A stretch of 64,000 bases of DNA from Peribacillus frigoritolerans. Lineage in GTDB: Bacteria; Bacillota; Bacilli; Bacillales; DSM-1321. The position numbers and the translations under genes were made by a program. The first letter of the stretch is position 1. Each line of letters starts with the position of its first letter. Shown one piece after another: positions 47,052 to 57,161 of this stretch. The stretch covers positions 2,202,001 to 2,266,000 of the forward strand of contig NZ_CP158190.1 of the NCBI RefSeq assembly GCF_040250305.1, given 5' to 3'. The notes under the pieces were generated by a model. It saw only the letters and a list, made by a program, of their open reading frames with translations, was not told the origin of the DNA and did no database searches.

Positions 47052-47303
47052 ACTCCCACTATCGAAGGTATACTTCAAGAAATCATGGTAAATTTAAATT
47101 CGAAAAATAGTGAAATAGCATTTGAATTTGAGTTATTTGGGCGAAACCCTACAGATATTATTCAAAATTTCAACAAGGAAAATTACGATATTGCTATGAT
47201 CCATGCATCTATAATGAGTTAAATAAAGAAATAAATATTCGGTTTGAACATATTCTGACGGACATATATGTATTGCAGTGTGTAAAAATTCACACTTTTA
47301 TTC
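47052..47303 (+). pseudogene. LysR-type effector-domain remnant
   Basis: Open codons from about 47052 read TPTIEGILQEIMVNL, EFELFGRNPTDIIQNFNKEN and YDIAMIHASI, then TAA. A one-base shift at about 47210 continues YNELNKEINIRFEHILTDIY. The pattern fits part of a LysR substrate-binding domain. There is no start, DNA-binding domain or end. Confidence 0.45.
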
Positions 47304-47307
47304 TTTG

Positions 47308-48348
47308 TTAAAGACTAATATACGATAACGATGATAAAAGAACTGATGTAATAATAATGGCAATAAGTGGACGTATTGCTTTTGTACGTAATTCTTTCAA
47401 GCAAATATTTAATCCTAATCCAGTCATTGACATGGTTAACATAAATGATGTGAAGTCTGAAATATAAGACATCACTTTTTGTGATACCAATACCTTATTA
47501 CCAATGATATAGCTTCCCACGAAACTCATAACGATAAAGCCAATTAAAAACCATGGAAACTCGAATCTTGCCTCCCCTTCTATTTTTCCTTTCTTTTTCA
47601 TCCAAAGCATGAGGATAAAGCAAACCGGAATTAATAGGAATACTCGTGTAAGTTTGGCAAGTAATGCGTGAGCAAGAGCATCCTGTCCTGCCGGGGCAGC
47701 AGCTAATGCAACATGGCCTATCTCGTGCAGGCTGATTCCAACCCAATTTCCGTAGTTCATAGGACCAATTGATAAAAAAGGATATATTAACGTATAGATT
47801 ATTGAAAACACTGTACCGACTAATGCGATGATGCCTACTCCCATAGCCGTATCTTCATCTTTTGCTTTTATAATTGGCGATACGGCCGCGATGGCAGCCG
47901 CACCACAAATGCCTGTGCCGACACTTAATAATAAAGAAAGATTAAAATCTGCCTTCAGCCATTTTGCAATGATCATTAGAACAGCAATTGAAAAAATGAT
48001 CGTTATTGTCCCTCTTAGCAATAGGGGGAAACCCTGATGAAATATCACAATCATGTTAAGCTTTAAACCATAAAGTATGATGGCAAATCTCAATAGTATT
48101 TTTGATGAAAATTGAATACCAGTACGTAATTTTTGTGGATATCCAAAAACCTGTCTGTAAATCACAGCTAGTAAAATGGCACACGCAAGAGGACCGATAT
48201 GATTTAGACCTGGCAACGCTGCCAAAATAAAACCTAACACCGCTATGATCAATGTAAAACCAATTCCAGAAATCAAAGAAACATTTAGCTTTTTTGCCGC
48301 TTTTTTTTGCTTATTTGGACTGGGAGTTATTAACGCTTTTTGTTCCAA
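47308..48348 (-). CDS. YeiH/UPF0324-family membrane transporter
   Basis: Membrane protein of 346 residues with about nine or ten helices from residue 25. Family marks include LPGLNHIGPLACAILLAVIYRQVFG, GTGICGAAAIAAVSPIIKAKDEDTA and GISLHEIGHVALAAAPAG. Members are proposed sulfate or sulfonate exporters. It is divergent from a LysR gene 119 bases away, the classic yeiH/yeiE (or CysL-like) arrangement. The start ATG lies 47308-48348 on the minus strand with AGGGG-type site upstream (48356-48363). Confidence 0.9.
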   Translation of the reverse strand: MEQKALITPSPNKQKKAAKKLNVSLISGIGFTLIIAVLGFILAALPGLNHIGPLACAILLAVIYRQVFGYPQKLRTGIQFSSKILLRFAIILYGLKLNMIVIFHQGFPLLLRGTITIIFSIAVLMIIAKWLKADFNLSLLLSVGTGICGAAAIAAVSPIIKAKDEDTAMGVGIIALVGTVFSIIYTLIYPFLSIGPMNYGNWVGISLHEIGHVALAAAPAGQDALAHALLAKLTRVFLLIPVCFILMLWMKKKGKIEGEARFEFPWFLIGFIVMSFVGSYIIGNKVLVSQKVMSYISDFTSFMLTMSMTGLGLNICLKELRTKAIRPLIAIIITSVLLSSLSYISL

Positions 48349-48467
48349 TCTTTTTCAACCCCTTAGTTGGATTATTTATAATTTATCGTAACTAATGTTT
48401 TGCGATAAGGAAAATAAATGATTATTATAGTTATAATAAGTAAATACGATAGTGAGAAGGGGAACAT

Positions 48468-49364
48468 ATGGATCAACTATTATCTGTATTTATATCTGTA
48501 GCTGATAAAAGAAACTTTTCCAGAGCAGCGGAAGAGCTTCATTTGACTCAGCCTGCAGTCAGCCAGCAAATTCAACAGTTGGAAAAACATGTAGGGGCAA
48601 AATTACTTCTGCGAACAAACAAATCTGTCCAGCTAACTAAAGCAGGAGAAATAGTCTATTTACATGCTAAAGAAATAACAGGTTTATATAACCGAATGTC
48701 AATGTTAGTGAATGAATTAAATAACGAGCCAACAGGACCATTAAAAATTGGTGCCAGCTATACCTTTGGAGAGTATGTATTACCACATATACTTGCAAGA
48801 ATGAAAAACCTATTTCCTAATATCCTCCCTTCGGTACAGATTGGCAACACAAGGGATATAGCCAAGGCAATCACAAGTCATGAGATTGATGTAGGAATTG
48901 TAGAGGGGGAAATTTCGCTTCGAAATATATATATAAAATCGGTTTCCACCGACAAAATGTATATCGTGGCAGGGGGGAAATATCCAATTTATTTCAATAA
49001 GGAAGTTACACGGAGACAGGTGGAACAAGAGAATTGGATTGTCCGAGAAGAAGGTTCTGGTACAAGAGAGGCAACAGAAACATTATTTCAATCTTTACAA
49101 ATACGTCCTTCCAAGCTAATGGAGTTCGGCAGCACACAACTTATAAAAGAAGCAGTTGAAGCCGGGCTTGGCATTAGTTACTTATCTGAACTTACTGTAA
49201 AAAAAGAAAGAATGCTTGGTACCATTCAAGTATTAAATGTAAAAGGGACACCGATAAAAAGAAATTTTTCAGTTATAACAGAATCTGAGGAATTGCATAC
49301 GAAATCTATGAACTTATTTATTGAATTAATAGAAAAATATCTAAAGAACCAATTATTGCAATAG
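48468..49364 (+). CDS. LysR-family regulator (CysL/YeiE-like)
   Basis: Regulator of 298 residues. Winged helix at 1-60 (MDQLLSVFISVADKRNFSRAAEELHLTQPAVSQQIQQLE), then linker and effector domain (PLKIGASYTFGEYVLPHIL, EGEISLRNIY, REEGSGTREATE). The effector domain SGTREA motif is typical of sulfur-assimilation regulators of the CysL/CbbR branch. AGAAGGGG precedes the ATG. It probably controls the divergent YeiH-type transporter. An IS end follows. Confidence 0.92.
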   Translation: MDQLLSVFISVADKRNFSRAAEELHLTQPAVSQQIQQLEKHVGAKLLLRTNKSVQLTKAGEIVYLHAKEITGLYNRMSMLVNELNNEPTGPLKIGASYTFGEYVLPHILARMKNLFPNILPSVQIGNTRDIAKAITSHEIDVGIVEGEISLRNIYIKSVSTDKMYIVAGGKYPIYFNKEVTRRQVEQENWIVREEGSGTREATETLFQSLQIRPSKLMEFGSTQLIKEAVEAGLGISYLSELTVKKERMLGTIQVLNVKGTPIKRNFSVITESEELHTKSMNLFIELIEKYLKNQLLQ

Positions 49365-49390
49365 ATCTATTTGATATATTAACAAAAATA

Positions 49391-49512
49391 TAAAAACCCC
49401 GGATAAGGGACACACATAAAAAAGTGTCCCTTATCCGGGGTTTTTTATGTTTCAATAAGTGTAATGAGAATGGACGGAGGGTTTCTATGAATAAGAATAT
49501 ATATACTGAATT
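49391..49512 (+). mobile_element. IS end remnant, copy 3 (best hairpin)
   Basis: AACCCCGGATAAGGGACAC pairs with GTGTCCCTTATCCGGGGTT (19 bp), loop ACATAAAAAA. It is followed by ATGTTTCAATAAGTGTAATG, a GGAGGG site and ATG 49487 opening the first codons of the same transposase OrfA as at 29343 (M.KNIYTEF), after which similarity ends. The hairpin is also the terminator of the LysR gene before it. The remaining gap 49513-49731 shows no gene. Confidence 0.65.
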
Positions 49513-49731
49513 TTTTCTTTAAGTTTGTCTTCAGTCTGGCTGAGGGTACATTAGTATCGCAGTGTTTTGTGTTACTTGGGTACATACTGACTAATCGTAT
49601 TCTTAGCAAAAAGGATCTTGGCGGTATAGGTTCAGGATAGTCCAACTACAAAATGTGCTTTTCTTAGCTTAAGAATAGAAAACGATAAAAAACGGATAGT
49701 AATAAATAATGCACATAAACCTTTCTCTTTA

Positions 49732-49757
49732 CATAGGGTAGGAGGGTATGGTATATT
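49732..49757 (+). promoter_or_regulatory. Candidate CsoR operator upstream of csoR
   Basis: CATAGGGTAGGAGGGTATGG then TATATT lies just before the csoR RBS. It resembles the Bacillus copZA operator core (TACCCTACGGGGGTATGG) and suggests autoregulation. Confidence 0.55.
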
Positions 49758-49778
49758 ATTTTTAAGGAGGGATGGTTA

Positions 49779-50126
49779 ATGGATGAAATGATGAGTGGGC
49801 AAGAAACGATGAATGAAGAAGATTGCTGTACGACCTCTTCCCACGGCCGAAAGAGTCATCACTCAGAAGCAGTAAAAAAGAATTTAACGACCCGGTTAAA
49901 TCGAATTGAGGGTCAAATTCGCGGTATAAAGGGTCTTATTGAAAAAGATACGTACTGTGATGATGTGATCACCCAAATAGCAGCTACACAAAGCGCGATG
50001 AATAGTGTGGCCAAGATATTACTGGAAGGGCATCTAAGGAATTGTGTGGTTGAACGCCTGAATGAAGGGGATACAGAGGTTATAGATGAAGTGCTTGTAA
50101 CGATACAAAAATTAATGAAAAAATAA
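49779..50126 (+). CDS. csoR: Copper-sensing repressor CsoR
   Basis: Cu(I)-sensing repressor of 115 residues, all-helical CsoR/RcnR family. The Cu(I) ligands C60, H85 and C89 (TYCDDVITQ, LEGHLRNCVVE) match C45/H70/C74 of the B. subtilis protein with a constant offset. The N-terminal extension (1-30) carries an extra CC pair and several His. AAGGAGGG precedes the ATG. It represses copZ and copA until copper binds. Ends 16 bases before copZ. Confidence 0.96.
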   Translation: MDEMMSGQETMNEEDCCTTSSHGRKSHHSEAVKKNLTTRLNRIEGQIRGIKGLIEKDTYCDDVITQIAATQSAMNSVAKILLEGHLRNCVVERLNEGDTEVIDEVLVTIQKLMKK

Positions 50127-50142
50127 AGGAGTAGTGGTTGAA

Positions 50143-50349
50143 ATGGAAAATGTAACATTGAATGTAAGTGGAATGTCTTGTGGTCATTGTGTGAATGCAG
50201 TTGAAGGGAATGTAGGGAAACTTGCAGGAGTTGAAAGCGTAAAAGTGCATTTGGATGCAGGAAAAGTGGATGTAGCGTTTGATAAGGGAAAAGTATCACT
50301 TGAGAAAATAAAAGAAACGATCGATGATCAAGGCTATGATGTCGAGTAA
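50143..50349 (+). CDS. copZ: Copper chaperone CopZ
   Basis: Heavy-metal-associated domain protein of 68 residues with the Cu(I) motif GMSCGHC. AAAGGAG ends 11 bases before ATG 50143; GTG 50134 is in frame but only two bases from the site, so I use the ATG. It hands Cu(I) to CopA. A small hairpin terminator (AGTGCT-GTTA-AGCACT then T run, 50358-50381) follows. Confidence 0.95.
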   Translation: MENVTLNVSGMSCGHCVNAVEGNVGKLAGVESVKVHLDAGKVDVAFDKGKVSLEKIKETIDDQGYDVE

Positions 50350-50357
50350 GTTATGAG

Positions 50358-50381
50358 AGTGCTGTTAAGCACTTCTTTTTT
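50358..50381 (+). terminator. Terminator between copZ and copA
   Basis: Six-bp stem AGTGCT / AGCACT with loop GTTA, followed by TCTTTTTT. Confidence 0.7.
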
Positions 50382-50390
50382 ACAAAGAAT

Positions 50391-50409
50391 TATACCCCAT
50401 AGTGGTATA
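50391..50409 (+). promoter_or_regulatory. CsoR operator upstream of copA
   Basis: Near-palindrome TATACCCCATAGTGGTATA, matching the TACCC...GGGTA form of CsoR operators, 17 bases before copA. A second control point after the copZ terminator. Confidence 0.65.
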
Positions 50410-50425
50410 GGAAGGCGGGGATGAT

Positions 50426-52840
50426 GTGAGCAGCCAAATAAAAGAAACAAGTATGCAGATCACAGGTATGACTTGCGCTGCCTGTGCTAACCGAATTGAA
50501 AAAGGGTTAAACAAAATGGAAGGCGTTGAGGAAGCCACCGTTAATTTGGCTCTTGAGAAATCGGTCATTAAATATGATTCGGAAAAAGTAAGCAACAAGG
50601 ACTTTGAAAAGAAAATTCAAGATCTTGGTTATGATGTAGTAAAAGAGAAAAAGGAATTTACGATTACTGGCATGACCTGTGCGGCTTGTGCTAACCGAAT
50701 TGAAAAAGGGTTAAATAAGCTGGATGGAGTAAGCATGGCCAATGTGAATTTTGCGCTCGAAAATGCGACCGTCGAATATGATCCATCCGAAGCCTCACCA
50801 GCTGACATCATTCAACGGGTGGAGAAGCTGGGGTATGGGGCGGTCATCAAGGAAGATAATATGGATTCCATGGATTTCCGTCAAAAAGAAATTCAAAAAC
50901 AAAAGAATACATTCATCTTTTCGGTCATATTATCTTTTCCATTGTTATGGGCGATGGTAAGCCATTTTAGTTTTACTTCGTTTATCTATATGCCTGATTT
51001 CCTCATGAATCCTTGGGTGCAAATGGCATTCGCGACCCCCGTGCAATTTCTGATTGGAAGGCAGTTTTATGTTGGGGCTTATAAAGCCTTGAAAAATAAA
51101 AGTGCCAATATGGATGTATTAGTTGCAATGGGAACATCCGCTGCCTATTTTTACAGTGTTTATCAGGCGATCATTTCAATGGGGTCCCATCACAATGCGG
51201 CACAGCTTTATTTCGAAACTAGTTCGATTCTTATCACCCTCATTCTTTTAGGAAAGCTGTTTGAAGCAAAAGCAAAAGGACGTTCTTCCGAGGCCATCAA
51301 AAAATTGATGGGGCTTCAGGCCAAAACGGCATTGGTTTTAAGGAATGGGGAAGAACGGGAAATACCACTTGAAGATGTCATCGTAGGAGATACGATTTTG
51401 GTGAAGCCCGGTGAAAAGATACCTGTCGATGGAGAAGTAGTCGAAGGGAACTCTGCCGTCGATGAATCCATGTTAACGGGTGAGAGCATTCCTGTGGATA
51501 AAACAAACGGGGATACTGTAATCGGTTCAACATTGAATAAGAATGGGTTTCTCAAAATGAAAGCGACAAAGATCGGAAGGGATACAGCTCTTTCCCAAAT
51601 CATCAAGGTGGTTGAAGATGCTCAAGGTTCCAAAGCTCCGATTCAACGTCTTGCTGACCAAATTTCCGGTGTTTTCGTTCCAATTGTTGTCGGGATTGCC
51701 CTTTTAACTTTTCTGGTTTGGATGATATGGGTTAGCCCTGGAGAATTCACCCCGGCTTTTGAAGCGATGATTGCAGTGCTAGTCATAGCCTGCCCATGTG
51801 CTTTAGGTCTGGCCACTCCTACATCGATCATGGCAGGATCAGGTCGGGCCGCCGAATTCGGTATACTATTTAAAGGCGGGGAACACTTGGAAACCACTCA
51901 CCATATAGATACGGTCATTTTGGATAAAACGGGAACAGTAACGAATGGTACCCCAGTGTTGACCGATGTCCTCATCGAAAACGGTATGGAGGAAGAACGG
52001 TTTTTATCTCTAATCGGTGCAGCTGAAAAACAATCTGAACACCCTCTTGCGCAATCCATCGTTCAAGGAATTCAAGCAAGACAGATATCACTTGCTATGG
52101 TTGAGGAATTTGAAGCGATTCCTGGTTATGGGGTAAGAGCTGTAGTGGATCAAAAAGTGTTATTCGTCGGAACGCGTAAATTGATGAAGCAAAATAACGT
52201 CGATATTACTAAGGCACTAACAGCGATGGAAGAACTTGAAGAGCAAGGGAAGACCGCGATGCTCGCTAGCATTGAAGGGGAATATGCAGGACTCATTGCC
52301 GTTGCGGATACGATAAAAAATACCTCGCTTACGGCGATTAAAAGGTTAAAAGCAATGGATATCCAGGTCATCATGATAACCGGGGATAATCAAAGAACAG
52401 CAAATGCCATCGGCAAACAAGTCGCCATAGATCATGTGATTGCAGAAGTCCTTCCTGAAGGAAAAGCGGAAGAAGTGAAAAAACTGCAGGCCGCCGGAAA
52501 AAGAGTGGCAATGGTCGGAGATGGGATAAATGATGCTCCCGCACTGGCACTAGCCGATATAGGAATGGCTATAGGAACCGGGACGGACGTAGCCATGGAA
52601 GCTGCCGATATCACTTTGATCCGGGGGGATTTGAACAGTATTGCAGATTCCATCCTCATGAGCAGGAAAACGATGAGAAATATCAAACAAAATCTATTTT
52701 GGGCTTTTGCCTATAATGTAATCGGAATACCAATTGCGGCAATCGGACTGCTTGCACCGTGGTTAGCGGGTGCTGCAATGGCCTTCAGTTCTGTATCAGT
52801 CGTATTGAATGCACTTCGCCTTCAACGGGTAAAGCTCTAA
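50426..52840 (+). CDS. copA: Copper-exporting P1B-type ATPase CopA
   Basis: Cu(I) efflux ATPase of 804 residues. Two N-terminal metal-binding domains carry GMTCAAC (C17/C20 and C85/C88). The actuator has TGES, the membrane ligand is C456-P-C458 (IACPCALG), phosphorylation is at D500 (DKTGT), and HPLAQ (SEHPLAQSI) and [12 protein letters not shown] are present. The start is GTG with GAAGGCGGGG upstream; nearby ATGs are out of frame. It is preceded by its own CsoR operator. Exports copper and confers resistance. A hairpin terminator follows at 52921-52957. Confidence 0.97.
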   Translation: MSSQIKETSMQITGMTCAACANRIEKGLNKMEGVEEATVNLALEKSVIKYDSEKVSNKDFEKKIQDLGYDVVKEKKEFTITGMTCAACANRIEKGLNKLDGVSMANVNFALENATVEYDPSEASPADIIQRVEKLGYGAVIKEDNMDSMDFRQKEIQKQKNTFIFSVILSFPLLWAMVSHFSFTSFIYMPDFLMNPWVQMAFATPVQFLIGRQFYVGAYKALKNKSANMDVLVAMGTSAAYFYSVYQAIISMGSHHNAAQLYFETSSILITLILLGKLFEAKAKGRSSEAIKKLMGLQAKTALVLRNGEEREIPLEDVIVGDTILVKPGEKIPVDGEVVEGNSAVDESMLTGESIPVDKTNGDTVIGSTLNKNGFLKMKATKIGRDTALSQIIKVVEDAQGSKAPIQRLADQISGVFVPIVVGIALLTFLVWMIWVSPGEFTPAFEAMIAVLVIACPCALGLATPTSIMAGSGRAAEFGILFKGGEHLETTHHIDTVILDKTGTVTNGTPVLTDVLIENGMEEERFLSLIGAAEKQSEHPLAQSIVQGIQARQISLAMVEEFEAIPGYGVRAVVDQKVLFVGTRKLMKQNNVDITKALTAMEELEEQGKTAMLASIEGEYAGLIAVADTIKNTSLTAIKRLKAMDIQVIMITGDNQRTANAIGKQVAIDHVIAEVLPEGKAEEVKKLQAAGKRVAMVGDGINDAPALALADIGMAIGTGTDVAMEAADITLIRGDLNSIADSILMSRKTMRNIKQNLFWAFAYNVIGIPIAAIGLLAPWLAGAAMAFSSVSVVLNALRLQRVKL

Positions 52841-52919
52841 AATTGATGTAAGGTATAATGAAGGCTTTGCTACTGACTGAAGGTAACCATATAACGAACG
52901 TTTGGATTTTCATATAATA

Positions 52920-52958
52920 AAAGCCGATGATTCCTTGGTAAGAGGATCATCGGCTTTC
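52920..52958. terminator. Terminator after copA
   Basis: AAAGCCGATGATTCC pairs with GGATCATCGGCTTT (one bulged T) around a nine-base loop. Flanking A and T tracts allow both directions. Confidence 0.8.
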
Positions 52959-53025
52959 ATCTGGAATGAGCGGTGCTTTAGAATCTATACAGAGATCATG
53001 TTCGGTCGAGCTTGCCATGCCGAGT

Positions 53026-53529
53026 TTATTTTAAACAGTAAAATACATAATCTGTAGGTGCGCCACGCTCGCCTTGTTGATGGAGCATCGCTGACACATT
53101 ACCGCGATGATAGGTCCCATGATTCACTACATGATGGATAAGGTCGGCAAGTACAAACTCACAAACCCCCATTTTGGGATGTTCAGTTACAATCGTCCGT
53201 TCAAGATCAGGCTGTGAAGCAAGAAAATTGTCATAATCCTTTGCAAGTTCATCATAGCAAGATTCAAGTTCATTTATTGAGACTCCGTCCACTTCTTTCC
53301 GCCGCTGTTCAACTTTCTTAAAAGTTTCTGGAATTGTGCTTCCTTTCATTATCTCCAACCAGGTAATATCTGTTGTGTAAAGGTGAACAAGGACTTCCTT
53401 GATGGATGGAAAGACACTTTTTATCGTGTCACCATAGACTCCGTCCGGTAATTTTTTTATATTATGGAACACTTGCTGATTAGCCCAAACGTGGTAATCA
53501 TACATTTTCTTGGCACGGTTACTTTCCAT
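53026..53529 (-). CDS. DinB-family protein
   Basis: Four-helix DinB/YfiT-like protein of 167 residues. Metal-ligand histidines are in VLVHLYTTDITWLE and HHVVNHGTYHRGNVSAML, matching the usual H...HxxxH pattern. Members are metal-dependent thiol transferases or of unknown function. GGAGTG lies just upstream on the minus strand. No operon partner. The following gap to 54498 is described separately. Confidence 0.88.
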   Translation of the reverse strand: MESNRAKKMYDYHVWANQQVFHNIKKLPDGVYGDTIKSVFPSIKEVLVHLYTTDITWLEIMKGSTIPETFKKVEQRRKEVDGVSINELESCYDELAKDYDNFLASQPDLERTIVTEHPKMGVCEFVLADLIHHVVNHGTYHRGNVSAMLHQQGERGAPTDYVFYCLK

Positions 53530-54498
53530 TTTTTCACTCCTTCAATTGTTACATATCCTTTTCGACATAATTTAAAAAATACCTCTATAAAAAATAACGG
53601 TCATCCTGTAAAGAAAATTACTTTTTTGATAAGTGAATAAATTGGTTTTTCACCAAAAAAGAACTGCTGAACGTTCCTCTTAGTTCCCAATACTAATCTT
53701 AGTTTCCTTATTCTTTTTGAATAATTAATCCAATAATTTTCTATTGAGATAACTTAAAGTTTAGTAGAGCCTAAATAAAAGAAGAAGTGGGGTAGATACT
53801 TTACTATTTTGGAAGAAAGATAAATAATTAAATTCTGTTAGTTTACATAAATGACCTTACCCACTTTGAGGCATTAGTTCAACAATATAAACATTATTTT
53901 GATTCGATAAAGTTTTTTAGAAGGTATCTGATAATTTGTCCATGCAATTGCCTCGTTTTATACATACCATGATAAAAGATGCCATCCTACTACAGTTATT
54001 ATGTTTGATTACCATCACTTTTGCGTTCACCCATGTTAAGGGGGTCTATCCACTTTTAATATAATAGTAGAGCCATAGTAGATGAAGGGTTTCTCAAATA
54101 GGGAATCAACAGACATGTAGTTTTGATAAAGGTTTTAAAAAATAAAAAAGGAAAAATGGATGGATATGCAACCAATTGTCAATCAGGGATGGAAAGCATA
54201 AACAGAGATTAGAAGTGCGGTTAATCATGCGAACAACCTGAAAAGCTGGCAAGGTCAAAGAACATGATATTACAGAAGTTGTGTTAGAGATTGAAAAACA
54301 CAACCATGAGAATCTAGATCCTGTTAGCGAACTAATTTGTTAGAAAAATAGAACCGTCATTAATTCCAATCATCGATGTCAAGCGGTTTTATTCTTCAAC
54401 TGACGGGGCTGATTTTTGGATTTTAAGAGTGTGAAAATTCGCTTTATTTGAAAGTGTTGTTAATAATTATAATAACTCTTATCGAGGGGTGGAAAAAA
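53530..54498. other. 969-base gap with no supported gene
   Basis: AT-rich. Around 54220-54340, one plus-strand frame reads KAGKVKEHDITEVVLEIEKH then NHENLDPVSELIC and stops, without a start codon; it may be the tail of a decayed gene. I see no RNA gene or clear terminator here. Confidence 0.4.
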
Positions 54499-55419
54499 AT
54501 GAAAGCAGATGCCGTTTTTGAAGGTGGGGGGGTCAGGGGAATTGCTTTTATTGGAGCGATTCAAGCAATGGAAGAGGAAAATGTAGAATGGGAAAGACTC
54601 GCTGGGACATCAGCAGGAGCAGTAATCGCAGCTCTTTTGGCTAGTGGCTATAAAAGCCATGAAATTAGAGAACGGTATAGTGAAATCAACTACTCAAAGA
54701 TGCGAGGCAGGACAATTCTAAATCGAATTCCCGTTTTTGGCTCCTTTTTGGAACTTATGGTTCACCTTGGGATTTATAAAAACGACTATTTGGAAACGTG
54801 GGTGGATTCTCTTCTTTCAGAAAAAGGGATTAGGACATTCGCGGATCTTCCACATGGAAAGTTGAAGATAATTGCGTCTGATGTTTCGAATGGTCAGATG
54901 CTTATTTTGCCAGATGATTTGGAACGCTATGGGATGTCTCCTGCTGATTTAAAAGTTTCAACTGCCGTAATGATGAGTGCCTCTCTACCATTTTTCTTCC
55001 GTCCGGTTATTTGGAAATCAAAAGACCGGAAAAAATCCTACATTTTAGATGGTGGTTTACTTAGTAACTTTCCAATATGGATTTTCGATACAGACAATCC
55101 TCGCTTTCCAACATTCGGATTCCATTTTGTGAAAGATGAAGTTAATATAGATCCGGTAATACCAACGCCAATCCACCTTTTCAAAAATATATTTAAAACG
55201 ATGCTTCAAGCCCATGATTTACGACATATGAACGAAGAAACGATTGAACGCACGATTCAAATTCCTACTGGCGGCATCAACGCAACGGACTTTGAACTGA
55301 ATGAGGATGAAATCGACTTTCTCTATAAATCAGGCTATACTTCTGCAAAAGAATTTTTGTCTGAGTGGGATTTTGAACAATATAAGCACAAACGGATGCA
55401 AAGAGTAAAAAATAAGTAG
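54499..55419 (+). CDS. Patatin-like phospholipase
   Basis: Patatin-family lipase of 306 residues. Oxyanion loop GGGVRGIAFIGA (9-20), nucleophile S38 in GTSAG, and catalytic Asp D184 in ILDGGLLSNFP make the Ser-Asp dyad. I start at ATG 54499 because GAGGGGTGG precedes it; an upstream TTG (54448) would add 17 hydrophobic residues that the family lacks. Cytoplasmic, no signal peptide. It probably hydrolyses phospholipids or storage esters. Hairpin terminator follows at 55465-55486. Confidence 0.92.
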   Translation: MKADAVFEGGGVRGIAFIGAIQAMEEENVEWERLAGTSAGAVIAALLASGYKSHEIRERYSEINYSKMRGRTILNRIPVFGSFLELMVHLGIYKNDYLETWVDSLLSEKGIRTFADLPHGKLKIIASDVSNGQMLILPDDLERYGMSPADLKVSTAVMMSASLPFFFRPVIWKSKDRKKSYILDGGLLSNFPIWIFDTDNPRFPTFGFHFVKDEVNIDPVIPTPIHLFKNIFKTMLQAHDLRHMNEETIERTIQIPTGGINATDFELNEDEIDFLYKSGYTSAKEFLSEWDFEQYKHKRMQRVKNK

Positions 55420-55464
55420 GAGAAACATACGCTATCGTTTCAAAAGGGTAAAGAGGGGGACAAG

Positions 55465-55487
55465 GAGCTGTTACAACGGCTCTTTTT
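55465..55487 (+). terminator. Terminator after the patatin-like gene
   Basis: Seven-bp stem GAGCTGT / ACGGCTC (one G-U pair), loop TACA, followed by TTTTTC. Confidence 0.7.
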
Positions 55488-55499
55488 CTTATTGAACTA

Positions 55500-56517
55500 A
55501 CAATCAATAGTTTAATATTATTCTTTTATTTCCGTTTATTCATTTAAAAAATTCTAAAATAATATCACATGTTAATTTTTTATGATTTCGTATTTCCACT
55601 TATTTCTTTTAAGCTCAAGACAACTATGCCTCGATCCTAAAAGGAGAAGAGATAGGTGTAACCTAATGTCACTGTGAGGAACGGATGATGAGCCAGTCTC
55701 TCATTCCTCTTTTAAAAATGCTGTTAAAAAATATAGTAGTAGTAAATGTGTAAAGAGATGGAATCTTCACAATAAATGAAAACAGTATTCCGGGTGCTTA
55801 TCAGTAAGTAGTGGAAACTCCATTAACCATCCCAGCTTCCATTAAGATTTAATACCAATAGAAAAGTGAATTCAGCAACGCTAAGCGAACAATTAATGTC
55901 CCACTTATCTGGTAAGCTACTCATCAAACACGATTTGATATGGCCATGCTTGCGGCGAAGAACCTCGTTGCAGCGGTTACCGAAAGGGAGGTAAGCAACG
56001 TTGTCCCTGAATTGATAGGACTTCAGTCACGAAAATAGTAAAAATTATTAAAATAGAGGAAATATTAGGTTGGCCATGACAAATTAAAAGAATCGTTGAT
56101 ATTTAAAACTCAACCATTTGAGATAGATAGTTTTTATTAAATGCAGGTCATAAAAGAAAAATTCAATAAAAAAGGCATCCATTCAATTTGGATGCCTTTT
56201 TAATGGGGAGAAAGTATGTGTTCAAAATGACTCTAAACAATTTGTTCTACGGCACAATTCCAACCAACAAAATAAGACGTAGAAGACTTGACTAGGAAGT
56301 ATTATGTTCGATAAACCATTTCAAAAAGGAGGAGTGATTATGTTTACAATTATAAAAGAATAGTCCAAGAGTCCAAGAATAGAATACGAGGTGATTTAAA
56401 AAGGGAAATGTGCTGCATGAACTACAGTGTGAGTAATAAAAAAAATTCCGAAAAATTTCTTGCAGCTATCATGATTGAATGAAGTTAGAAAGTGAAAGTC
56501 ACGCTTCATTCTTGTTG
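55500..56517. other. About 1 kb gap with decayed fragments and one strong terminator
   Basis: One plus-strand frame ending at 56036 reads TRFDMAMLAAKNLVAAVTER then EVSNVVPELIGLQSRK and stop. It has no start and looks like the end of a lost gene. A strong terminator (AAAAAGGCATCCA / TGGATGCCTTTTT, 56170-56203) follows it. Short ATG-initiated frames with good ribosome sites (for example near 56340) end within ten codons. Confidence 0.45.
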
Positions 56518-56694
56518 TTAAACATATTCTAAGCCATTCGGTTCTTTTTGTGCCCCGAGTAAATTCAACAGTTTATCTAGTTCCTGGCTTTTATGTAATG
56601 TTTTTGGGGCGGTAAATCCATATATCAATCCAGTGGTTATTAGTTCTTTCCTCAATAATTCAATTTTTTCATATAATGCTTCCATACTCTCCAA
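56518..56694 (-). CDS. Spo0E-family aspartyl-phosphate phosphatase
   Basis: Small helical-hairpin protein of about 58 residues. The family signature SQELDKLLN follows a first helix beginning EALYEKIELLRKELI. Spo0E-type proteins dephosphorylate Spo0A~P and delay sporulation. I prefer TTG 56694 because GAGGG lies eight bases upstream; an ATG three codons inside (56685) is close to a GGAGAG and possible. It stands alone in a 2-kb gap. Its presence supports a spore-former. Confidence 0.75.
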   Translation of the reverse strand: MESMEALYEKIELLRKELITTGLIYGFTAPKTLHKSQELDKLLNLLGAQKEPNGLEYV

Positions 56695-56709
56695 TCCAGA
56701 ATCCCTCAA

Positions 56710-57161
56710 GTACTTTCATTTTTTGTTATGAAACTATTATTACATAAATTAGGATGTATTTAAACCAAAAGTGAGTATTTACTTATAAAATATTATTCAA
56801 CCATTCGAACAAGTAGGGAATTTTGAGTTCCCGGAGAATGTAACAGGAATCATAAATGATGATTGGATGTCCATAAGTTTATTAAATTTTTTTATTGTAA
56901 AAAAGCCCATGGAAGTTATTTGTAACGATTAAATAAATGATTCATTAAGAGAACTAGGCTGAAAGACTGTCGTTATATGTAAAAGTTTGTAGGTCTATGT
57001 AAATGTATGAGTCAATCAAAACTCTTTTTGCGTTCAATGGGTACCATAAGTCCTGCCTGAAAATTCCTAATTGGAAATTTATTGATTTACACATCTTCAT
57101 ACACCTTTAAAAATGGCCTTCTATACTTGAACCAGATTCAAATAATAGGAGGGAAAGATCA
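56710..57161. other. Intergenic region before phoD
   Basis: No gene is supported. TTACACATCTTCATACACC (57088-57106) gives two TTACA/CATACA-like units about 11 bases apart, resembling a weak PhoP box, as expected for phosphate-starvation control of phoD. This is a low-certainty reading. Confidence 0.35.
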
